Assembly: GCF_003054445.1 (NCBI RefSeq) | Contig: NC_042507.1 | Coordinates: 1,054,001 to 1,118,000 of the forward strand | Reading direction: 5' to 3' | Length of the DNA: 64,000 nt | From: Pichia kudriavzevii | Taxonomy: Eukaryota > Ascomycota > Pichiomycetes > Pichiales > Pichiaceae | In this document: one piece after another, positions 42,512-50,152 of the stretch | Layout: the number at the start of each line of letters is the position of its first letter | Numbering within the stretch: the stretch's first letter is position 1 | Program-made: the position numbers and the translations under genes | The notes under the pieces: generated by a model | What the model was told of the DNA's origin: nothing | The model's input: only the letters and a program-made list of their open reading frames with translations | Database searches by the model: none

Positions 42512-43549
42512 TTAAGCGTAGGATTGCTTTGGGAATGGAAAGGAAGGACCTACTTCTTGAATAGATAGTTTAGCTAACCAGTGACCCATATCGACAGATT
42601 TTGACAAGTCTTCACCTTGGACTAAACCAGCAGTGAAACCAGCTGCAAACGCATCACCTGCACCGTTAGTGTCCACAATTTTGGAAACATCTAATGCATG
42701 GACTGGGAATGATTGGATGTTAAATTCCTTTGTAGTGTCATTGTATGCAACAGCAAGAGTAGCGTCGGTACCTTGAGTGAAGATGACAGTTCTCGGCTTC
42801 TTAGTGTTAACCTTTGGAGATTGAGCAACATGTTTAGCAATTTCAGTTAAATCTTGTGTTTCCAAACCATGTGCTTTAGCGTACGCAGCAGCTTCAGATT
42901 CGTTACAAATGATGTAATCTGCATAAGGTAAACATTCGTTTAATGGGTCCTTAAAGAATTCTGGAATAAAAGGAGCAGAGAAGTTCATGATGAAATCTTT
43001 ACCTGTCTCTGCTGCATGTTTACCCAATAGTTTGATAGCATCTGGAGAGACGGTTAAGTGGAAACCACCTATGTAGAATACCTTTGCACCTTCAACAAGT
43101 TTCCAGTTTTCTTCCTTTTCAAGATGACTTGGTTTGAAATGGTTAGCTGCAGCTAAATCAGTAACTAAGGATCTGTTGAGACCATTAATCAATGCAGCAC
43201 ATTTACCAGTAGCGATGTTATCATGAACCATGTAAGCGGTAGTTAACCCGACTGATTTGTTGGCCTCAATTAACTTATCTGCGTAGATATCTTTACCAAC
43301 GGAACCAAAGTAAACGACAGAGTTCTCTGGTAGAACATATTGTGCACCTCTGGCAGTGTTTTGGGCTGCACCACCGGCAACAAGAATCACATCTTTCTTT
43401 TCTAAAATTTCCTTGAAGATTGGCATGTGTGATTCTTCAGCTAAAATCGCATCGTTTTCCTTAAGGTTGTATTTGTCAAGATACTCCTTATCAACATTAA
43501 CTTGGATATCAAGAAGCGGGTTACCGAGGCAGACTAAATCGTAAGACAT
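42512..43549 (-). CDS. ADO1: Adenosine kinase
   Basis: A 345-residue ribokinase/PfkB-family enzyme phosphorylating adenosine to AMP, important for recycling adenosine from the methyl cycle. It starts with MSYDLVCLGNPLLDI and has the GGAAQNTARGAQ motif (about residues 59-70) and the catalytic DTNGAGDAFAAGF (Asp near 302). Length is equal to the family norm (340). Leucines and common codons suggest high expression. A pyrimidine tract of nine to eleven T lies just past the stop on the plus strand. Confidence 0.95.
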   Translation of the reverse strand: MSYDLVCLGNPLLDIQVNVDKEYLDKYNLKENDAILAEESHMPIFKEILEKKDVILVAGGAAQNTARGAQYVLPENSVVYFGSVGKDIYADKLIEANKSVGLTTAYMVHDNIATGKCAALINGLNRSLVTDLAAANHFKPSHLEKEENWKLVEGAKVFYIGGFHLTVSPDAIKLLGKHAAETGKDFIMNFSAPFIPEFFKDPLNECLPYADYIICNESEAAAYAKAHGLETQDLTEIAKHVAQSPKVNTKKPRTVIFTQGTDATLAVAYNDTTKEFNIQSFPVHALDVSKIVDTNGAGDAFAAGFTAGLVQGEDLSKSVDMGHWLAKLSIQEVGPSFPFPKQSYA

Positions 43550-43754
43550 TGTACTGGTATGTTATATATGGATGAAAAGAAAAGAAAAAAAAAGAGGAGG
43601 AATGAAAAATAACTATGTACAAGGAACATCATATTCTGCATTTTAAAAGAGCACATGTGAAAACAGAAGCGTCCATTTTTTTTCTTTAATTTTTTTTTTC
43701 TTGTTCTGCTGTTTATCAACTTTTCATGTTAGCTAAGTATAGCCAGACATCCCA

Positions 43755-44819
43755 TCATCTGTACCAGAAACTCCTGAGATCCTTGTAGCAACCGTTTTCT
43801 TCGTAGATTCCCTTTGCCTTGCTCATCCATCCATTTATATTTTCTAACCGTCTCTCTGAGGAGGGATGTGTAGAAACCAACTCCGGGACTGATCCACCTT
43901 GTTGTTGCTCAAACTGAAGCATGTTTCTCCAGAGTTTTGGCGCACCTGTTGGATCAAAGCAAGCTCTGGACATCACCATAAGTCCAATGTAGTCTGCTTC
44001 AGTTTCCATCTCCCTGGAGAAAGACCTGTTGAGGAGCATGTTAACCAGAATGTCCCCTGGTCTACTGCTGCCAAAGATCGAAAACATAATTATGTTTAAA
44101 GTGAAGAGTAATGGAGACAGCGAAAGTCTTTCGCCCAGATGATCTGCTAGTAAATGCCCAAGCTCGTGACTAAGAACCGTTGCCAGACCATTTGTATCTT
44201 CACAAATGGGGAGCAAAGACTTGAAAAGGAACACTTTACCACCACCAATGACAAATGCATTAGGGCTTGGACGTCCCATGCGCACATCGTCAATGACATA
44301 GAATTCCCATTTGTCTAGTGGGATATCACTCTTGCCAAGAACTGTGAACAAGTTAACTCGTTCACCAGTGGTGGGGTCTTTGTAGTCATGTGCAGCTGCA
44401 ATAAGACGGACCATAATAGACGACACCTGTTTGGAAATCGGATGGTAACTAGGCAGGATGTAGTTACCGTATTCAGCCATTACTTGGCGGAAACTCTGTT
44501 GGGTGAAATAATTTTCCACCCATTCTGCTGTCATCATAAGACGATACCGGTGTGTTACAGGAGCTTCATCAATATGCGTTACTAAAAATAGGGTGAACAC
44601 ACCAACAGTGCCATATGTAACTCTAGGGTTTTCCCTGGCGTAAGCGAAAAATCGACTCCACCATGAGCTCTGATTGTATTGGCGACTGTCATTGAAGTAG
44701 ACATACCGTGGTCGGTTCCTGTAATAACGGGCTTGTCTTAAAAATGCAATACCTTTTCCACGCATGGATGCCTGGGGGTTCAGTCTAAATGTTCGGAGAA
44801 TAAAGTTCTTTTGAAACAT
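43755..44819 (-). CDS. OMA1: Mitochondrial inner-membrane metalloprotease Oma1
   Basis: A 354-residue M48 metallopeptidase, close to S. cerevisiae Oma1 (345). An Arg-rich presequence (MFQKNFILRTFRLN) precedes a transmembrane segment near residues 67-84 (RVTYGTVGVFTLFLVTHI). The zinc site HELGHLLADH lies near residue 219, followed by the third ligand region EMETEADYIGLMVM (about 264). It carries out stress-induced proteolysis and quality control of inner-membrane proteins. It shares a divergent promoter of about 207 bp with LCL3. ATG start. Confidence 0.93.
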   Translation of the reverse strand: MFQKNFILRTFRLNPQASMRGKGIAFLRQARYYRNRPRYVYFNDSRQYNQSSWWSRFFAYARENPRVTYGTVGVFTLFLVTHIDEAPVTHRYRLMMTAEWVENYFTQQSFRQVMAEYGNYILPSYHPISKQVSSIMVRLIAAAHDYKDPTTGERVNLFTVLGKSDIPLDKWEFYVIDDVRMGRPSPNAFVIGGGKVFLFKSLLPICEDTNGLATVLSHELGHLLADHLGERLSLSPLLFTLNIIMFSIFGSSRPGDILVNMLLNRSFSREMETEADYIGLMVMSRACFDPTGAPKLWRNMLQFEQQQGGSVPELVSTHPSSERRLENINGWMSKAKGIYEENGCYKDLRSFWYR

Positions 44820-45026
44820 TTGTTGTGTATACTTCTATGGTTAGTCAGATATTAACAAAGGGATGTCCTACTATAAGATGTCCCTTAGCTGTCAATTGTT
44901 TCTTAACCCTCAAATAAATCTTAACTTCAGCATTTCCTAAAACGGTATTGTCTTGTTCTTAGAATCTTGCAGAAAACCTCAACTTTCGAGTTTGCTTTCT
45001 GTTATAGATCTGCCAGAGGTGCTAGC

Positions 45027-45710
45027 ATGGAGAGACATAATACACTTATACCTGTTGTTGCATCGCTTGCGGTCGGTGCGGTTGCTGCGCTGTCATTGCA
45101 CCGTGTATATGTTTGCCACCTGAAACAAATAAGTAGAGCATCAGACATCCCACCGTCGTCTATGCGCAAGCGTTGGCTATATGGGCATGTTACTTCCGTG
45201 GGTGATGGTGACAACTTCCACCTGTATCATCTTCCAGGTGGATTACGGGCTGGTTGGGGGTGGTTGCGAGAAGTTCCTTTAAAACACTCCCAAGTCAGAG
45301 GCCAAACCATATCCGTTAGGTTGTGTGGTATTGATGCCCCAGAGAGAGCACATTTTGGGAAACCCAAGCAGCCATACAGTGAAGAAGCTCTTATCTGGTT
45401 GAGAAAATACATCTTACATAGGTATGTCTATGTGAAACCACTGCGACTTGATCAATATGGTCGTGTTGTCGGACGTGTAATGGTTTGGACATGGCTAGGT
45501 TGGCGAGATGTGGGTGAAGAAATGCTTAAATGTGGCCTTGCAACACTTTATGAGGCCCAATCAGGTGTGGAATTTGATGGGCGGGAAAGAATATACCGAA
45601 AAAGAGAACAAAATGCAAGAAGGAAAAAACTAGGTCTCTGGAAAGATTTTGGTAAGAAAATATTCGAAACTCCCAGAGAGTACAAGACTAAATATAGTAG
45701 CGGTAAATGA
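45027..45710 (+). CDS. LCL3: Mitochondrial/membrane staphylococcal-type nuclease Lcl3
   Basis: 227 residues from the first ATG (MERHNTLIPV). The frame reaches a TTG 20 codons upstream. An N-terminal transmembrane segment (about 6-24) is followed by a staphylococcal nuclease fold with VTSVGDGDNFHLYH, RLCGIDAPERAHFG and DQYGRVVGRV, containing the Arg/Glu/Asp residues of the nuclease active site. S. cerevisiae Lcl3 (274 residues) is a membrane protein linked to chronological life span; its role is poorly defined. It is convergent with GUP1, stop codons about 60 bp apart, exactly as YGL085W and YGL084C in S. cerevisiae. Confidence 0.9.
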   Translation: MERHNTLIPVVASLAVGAVAALSLHRVYVCHLKQISRASDIPPSSMRKRWLYGHVTSVGDGDNFHLYHLPGGLRAGWGWLREVPLKHSQVRGQTISVRLCGIDAPERAHFGKPKQPYSEEALIWLRKYILHRYVYVKPLRLDQYGRVVGRVMVWTWLGWRDVGEEMLKCGLATLYEAQSGVEFDGRERIYRKREQNARRKKLGLWKDFGKKIFETPREYKTKYSSGK

Positions 45711-45773
45711 ATCATACAGGGATAGGGTACACATAGTAACCACTTAAATAGAAGTTTATAAAAATGAGTGCAT

Positions 45774-47468
45774 TTAGCATTTCACGTCTATACCACGATG
45801 ATGTTCGGATTCACGCAATTCAAACATGACTTGTGCTGCAATAAATAAACAAACAGTTGAGCAAATACTAAAGATAACACCATCAAAGGTTGTTAACATA
45901 TCCCTTAATAGCTTTACCATGCCATCATGGCCAAGGCAAAATCCATATAAGTTAGCCAACATCATCATCCAGATATTTATAACAGCGCCTAAAGCACAAG
46001 CATGTCTGAACCACCATTCATTTTTGTAAGGATGCATTACTTTTGTAATAATCATCTCTGGTAGTAAAAATAGCACAATAGCCCATCCCCAAACCAATAA
46101 CCTTAATTCTATATCATGCCAGATTGCAACGAACGAAAATGTGGCTAGGGAACCAAGTAAACGATGATTAGATCCACCGAGTGGCACATAAATGTATCTA
46201 AGAACCCATTTATTAAAGGACCTGTGCCAAGATCTCCAGAATTGCATCGTTGAGAAATTGTTATTCATACATCTAATCATATTTTCTGGCGGATCAATGC
46301 CATCGCAGAGTGACCAAAATCTAAAAAGTCTCCATGGGATGAGTAACTTCAGCCAAATAATATTTAGATTGAAAAAGCCAATCATTGAAATCTGGAACGG
46401 AGTGTCTCCGTGCCATGCCTTGGCTTTGGAAACAGAAACAACATAAATATAATGGAGAATTACTTCCATCACGAGGAAACAGAAAATCAATCTTAATCCA
46501 TAAAGAAACGTTCTGTGCAAATTGATTGATTTGAGTGGATGTTTGCTTTGGTAAATAAAATCGTTAAATGTAATAATTGGACCCACAATGTATAAAGGAG
46601 TGTAAAACAAGTAAGCCAGGTAATTTTTGAAGGAATATTCCTCAAGAGATAATGGGGCATCCAACCTTTCACGTTCACTCAATTCACAAGTAACGGCTCC
46701 ATCAATTCCATCTCTTGTTTCCTCACTACTTTTTGCCTTGGTGCCGTTTAGTACTGAAAGTGGAATATCACCTTCAACTGGAGATTTACGTAGGTAATCG
46801 ATATTGAAACTTAGCATCCTCAAAAGAGTGAAATTGAAGAAAACGTCCCACCGTGCAACTAGACCTTTATAATGATCCATCCATGACAAGGAACTAACAA
46901 GATCACCGTACTTAACCTGCCTATACCTATCATTAATAAATAAGGTTGAGATGGAGTAAACCCAAAGAACCGACTGTGCCAACAATGGCCTCTTTCTTAG
47001 GATCCTAGTTAGTGAAAATGAAATAAAAACATGAACCAAAATTCTGAAAACGTTAAATCCATGCACAATGGCTAAGAAAATACTCCCAAAGATAAGATCA
47101 AAATCCAGCCTTGACATTCTCCATTGGTTAGCAATAGTTCTCAACGCTTTATGGATAGCCACAAATAATAACAATAGCAAAAAATTGTCCCTAAAGAATC
47201 GATATTGGGAATCAGAATTGTCCACTTTTCTTCCAAAAATCCAACCTTTTGACAACATCTTTTCGTAAACTGGATAGTTAGGGTTTGTTTCGTTACTTGC
47301 ATCCATTGCCGTTTTGAACATTATAGGAACGACAATTAAGAAACAAACCATGTAGAATTTGAATTCGGGGGTTTTCCAATGTGATGGTTGAGTGGTGGTT
47401 GGCTTTCTCCTATTCGAGGATATGCGGGAGTCCAACGACTCCACTGCAAAAAATGAGAGCAACGACAT
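45774..47468 (-). CDS. GUP1: MBOAT acyltransferase Gup1 (GPI-anchor remodelling)
   Basis: A 564-residue polytopic ER protein of the membrane-bound O-acyltransferase family. Gup1 puts a C26 acyl chain on the sn-2 position of GPI anchors and was first found through glycerol uptake. The N-terminal RRKPTTTQPSHWKTPEFKFY is typical. The MBOAT core shows MQFWRSWHRSFNKWVLRYIYVPLGG (about 407-431) and the conserved His in FVAIWHDIELRLLVWGW (near 450). About ten hydrophobic segments are visible. Length matches S. cerevisiae Gup1 (560). ATG start. Confidence 0.93.
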   Translation of the reverse strand: MSLLSFFAVESLDSRISSNRRKPTTTQPSHWKTPEFKFYMVCFLIVVPIMFKTAMDASNETNPNYPVYEKMLSKGWIFGRKVDNSDSQYRFFRDNFLLLLLFVAIHKALRTIANQWRMSRLDFDLIFGSIFLAIVHGFNVFRILVHVFISFSLTRILRKRPLLAQSVLWVYSISTLFINDRYRQVKYGDLVSSLSWMDHYKGLVARWDVFFNFTLLRMLSFNIDYLRKSPVEGDIPLSVLNGTKAKSSEETRDGIDGAVTCELSERERLDAPLSLEEYSFKNYLAYLFYTPLYIVGPIITFNDFIYQSKHPLKSINLHRTFLYGLRLIFCFLVMEVILHYIYVVSVSKAKAWHGDTPFQISMIGFFNLNIIWLKLLIPWRLFRFWSLCDGIDPPENMIRCMNNNFSTMQFWRSWHRSFNKWVLRYIYVPLGGSNHRLLGSLATFSFVAIWHDIELRLLVWGWAIVLFLLPEMIITKVMHPYKNEWWFRHACALGAVINIWMMMLANLYGFCLGHDGMVKLLRDMLTTFDGVIFSICSTVCLFIAAQVMFELRESEHHRGIDVKC

Positions 47469-47719
47469 TGCTACTTGTGCTAGTACGGTGAAATTAGAAA
47501 GAAGGTGGGGAAGTCGAAAGAGTCTACTATTTTAAGCCTGGTTTCCCATTGAGAACATGAATTTCGAGATTTACATGATAATTTAATACCCCATCAACAG
47601 TATTGAAGTAGAAAGTATTTTTTTTCTATGTCCCCTTTACACTCATTTTCCCACTTAGTTTCACCTCTCTTATTGGATCAATCACAGTTTCCTTTAAGCG
47701 TTTTCACATATAGTTGATA

Positions 47720-48472
47720 ATGGACGAGAAGGGTGTGCCAGATCTTGAGAGAAGACCAAATCCCCCAGGGTGGGTTCAACCCAAGGCGCCATACAACCCA
47801 TACGACCCTACCGATGTTCGTCCAGCTGAAGGGTATCCCTCTGAGTTCAATGCGCCTAGTGCAATGAAGAAGAATACTGGTAAGATTGCAAGAGATTTGA
47901 CGGATTATCAAAAGATCAAAGTCGACATGAAGAAACTACAGTATTACCCCCGTCCACCATCTGAACTTTATCCCGGCAGATACAAAGTGTTACGTCGGGT
48001 CAACCATAAGAGCGGATTCAACAGAGGTGCCGATCTAACGGCCAAGGTGAGTATCTATGGGTTTCTTATATTTGGTGTTTTCTTCTATAAGTGGAACGAC
48101 CACGAAAATGTGTTTGCACCATTTCGAAGATTACAGCTCCGAATCAAGGAGCTAGTTATGGGCGACCTTTCTGTTGACGATTACAATGACGTCTATAATT
48201 ACGATGGAAACAAGGCCATCCCGCAGAGGCCGCTACCTTCCATTATGTATGAGGCCAATGTGGGGAAGGATCTGGTTGGACGAGAAGAAACCAACAAGGA
48301 GCACATTAAGGACAGGTTTGGTAACAAGCACATGGTCTACGCTGAGCATATCAAGCAAAAGGAGGACGAGAACATGATCAAGGCATTAGACGTTGCACAG
48401 CGGGAGTTAGAATTGAGAAAATTGAATGGTATTGAGAAAGAGAATAGCAAGCCATTCTGGAAGGTGTGGTGA
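47720..48472 (+). CDS. Unrecognised single-pass membrane protein, 250 residues
   Basis: I do not recognise this protein. The frame opens at a TTG two codons upstream, and the ATG giving MDEKGVPDLE is used. A Pro-rich soluble N-terminal half (RPNPPGWVQPKAPYNPYDP; YPRPPSELYPGRY) precedes a single transmembrane helix (about 108-125, AKVSIYGFLIFGVFFYKW). A charged, helical C-terminal half then ends in FWKVW. There is no cleavable signal sequence. Topology and composition suggest an organelle inner-membrane subunit (mitochondrial assembly factor or respiratory accessory subunit are possibilities), but no family motif decides it. The 3' end abuts the GATGT array. Confidence 0.7.
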   Translation: MDEKGVPDLERRPNPPGWVQPKAPYNPYDPTDVRPAEGYPSEFNAPSAMKKNTGKIARDLTDYQKIKVDMKKLQYYPRPPSELYPGRYKVLRRVNHKSGFNRGADLTAKVSIYGFLIFGVFFYKWNDHENVFAPFRRLQLRIKELVMGDLSVDDYNDVYNYDGNKAIPQRPLPSIMYEANVGKDLVGREETNKEHIKDRFGNKHMVYAEHIKQKEDENMIKALDVAQRELELRKLNGIEKENSKPFWKVW

Positions 48473-48490
48473 TTCCCACCGGGTCAATGT

Positions 48491-48765
48491 GATGTGATGT
48501 GATGTGATGTGATGTGATGTGATGTGATGTGATGTGATGTGATGTGATGTGATGTGATGTGATGTGATGTGATGTGATGTGATGTGATGTGATGTGATGT
48601 GATGTGATGTGATGTGATGTGATGTGATGTGATGTGATGTGATGTGATGTGATGTGATGTGATGTGATGTGATGTGATGTGATGTGATGTGATGTGATGT
48701 GATGTGATGTGATGTGATGTGATGTGATGTGATGTGATGTGATGTGATGTGATGTGATGTGATGT
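48491..48765. repeat. Perfect (GATGT)55 pentanucleotide microsatellite
   Basis: 275 bp made of 55 uninterrupted copies of GATGT (ACATC on the other strand), starting 18 bp after the stop of the upstream gene and ending 80 bp before the stop of PAM18, followed by a short TA run. It lies between convergent genes, so it is probably in one or both 3' untranslated regions. The minus strand lacks stops in all three frames through the array (a repeating I-T-S-H-H peptide), which creates spurious open frames. Confidence 0.98.
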
Positions 48766-48845
48766 TGATAAATATATATATATATGTATTTACATTTTCT
48801 GTACATAGTCTATAAACAAGTAAAGGCAACAACTGGACAAGAGCA

Positions 48846-49250
48846 TTATTTTAGACCGCCTCTCTTGATGAGGAAATCCTTTGCCTCGTTGATTTTGGTC
48901 GCCAAGTAAGGAGAACCGCCTTTATCAGGATGGTTCAACAACATGATTCGTCTGTGGTTGTCCTTCAGCTTCTTTATGTTGAGGTTGGATTCCTTTAAAT
49001 CGAGAATACGAAGTGCCTCTCTGGCATTCATCTTTGGGTCAAAGCCGCCTTTGACAAACTTCCCCGAGGAGGACCCCGAAAACTTCTTGTACATTCCTGC
49101 AAGGACATATGCAGTGGCAAAGCAGCCGGCGAACGTTATCCAAGGATGCTCAGATGTGTACTGCTTTGTCTGCTGTAGGTACGCTTCAATTTGGTCATTG
49201 ACACTACGTGGCGCAGTGGCTGGTTGTGTGGCGTTCTCTGTATTGGACAT
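48846..49250 (-). CDS. PAM18: J-domain subunit of the TIM23 import motor (Pam18/Tim14)
   Basis: A 134-residue mitochondrial inner-membrane protein that stimulates mtHsp70 (Ssc1) during protein import. A short intermembrane-space N-terminus is followed by one transmembrane helix (about 37-54, [18 protein letters not shown]) and a matrix J domain with the essential HPD motif (residues 107-109) in [12 protein letters not shown]. It is a little shorter than S. cerevisiae Pam18 (168). The paralogue Mdj2 has a similar layout, so the exact orthologue is slightly uncertain. ATG start. Confidence 0.88.
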   Translation of the reverse strand: MSNTENATQPATAPRSVNDQIEAYLQQTKQYTSEHPWITFAGCFATAYVLAGMYKKFSGSSSGKFVKGGFDPKMNAREALRILDLKESNLNIKKLKDNHRRIMLLNHPDKGGSPYLATKINEAKDFLIKRGGLK

Positions 49251-50152
49251 GATACGATCTATGGCTTCTACTCGAGACTCTCCTGTTGTTTTCTCCGCCG
49301 TACTGTGTTTGGCACTGTTGTGCTAGACAGGAATGTTCATTGTTGCACTATTCAATGGTCTATTTTGCAATGCAATGAAATGCTCAGCTGGCATTGCTCA
49401 GTTTTCCGTATTTCCTGCTCGCACCTGCTATTGCCCATTTTCGTTGCCCCTCGCTTATTTGGTAGAAATTTTTTTTTTTCCTTCGTTAAGTATAGAAGGG
49501 GGGTGGGGGGGAAACTAGCATCACATCCTCCACTCCATGATTACCCCATTGGAAAACACATGGATAAAAAAAAAAGATGAGATGTAGCGCAGGAAGTGGT
49601 GCACGGATTCAATGGGTTTCAAAATTTTTTTTTTTTTCAGGACGGAGAGGGAAAAAAAAAGGAAAAGGAAAAAATAATTGATTTTTTCATTTTTCATTTT
49701 TTACCTTAATCTCGCATTGGCGGCTCAGCTATTTCTATCTGGCACAATTTTACTCCTTTGTTTTTAAGAGGAAAAAATGGTGCCGTTTCTCTTACGGGAA
49801 TGGTAACTGTGGTGCCGTGTACGGGGGAAGAGCAAATAAGAACCACGATAACAAAGGCAATGAGAAGGAGATAGACAAAGAAAGTGACGATAAGATTGAC
49901 AAAAACTATGTCAATGTTAATGTGGATGTGATTGACAATGGAAATAAGGATGGCATCAATAGTAAGATTTCAGATTCTGATTGAGGGGGGAGGGTGAGTG
50001 GGCGAAACGCTGACTGGCGTGGCAGATTGGGGAAAGTGTGTGTAGTGGATGTGGATGTGGGTGTGAATCCTGTGTGGTACACACAAAATTGACCATTCTG
50101 TTGGGTATATAAATAGGAGGAGGCTGTAGAGCTAATACCTTGAGAGGAGGTC
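49251..50152. promoter_or_regulatory. PAM18-PRD1 divergent intergenic region
   Basis: 902 bp rich in homopolymer runs: T tracts near 49470 and 49630, G runs at 49498-49511, A tracts near 49567 and 49652. A stop-free but ATG-less plus-strand frame runs from about 49687 to 49984 and ends in an Asp/Asn/Lys-rich peptide. I see no gene I can support. The PRD1-proximal end carries a good TATA box. Confidence 0.45.
50106..50115 (+). promoter_or_regulatory. TATA box of PRD1
   Basis: TATATAAATA, a strong TATA match, starts 47 bp upstream of the first PRD1 ATG and 131 bp upstream of the second. Yeast start sites usually lie 40-120 bp past the TATA, so initiation on either side of the first ATG is possible. 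Confidence 0.6.

Noticed and set aside
47720-48472. Identification as the complex I subunit GRIM-19/NDUFA13
   Set aside because: The protein does not show the short GRIM-19 layout or its conserved N-terminal motif. Only the single membrane helix is shared.
48378-48832. Two minus-strand open frames of about 140 residues with ITSHH repeats
   Set aside because: They are open only because the ACATC pentamer lacks stops in all three frames. They overlap a real gene end and have no other coding signal.
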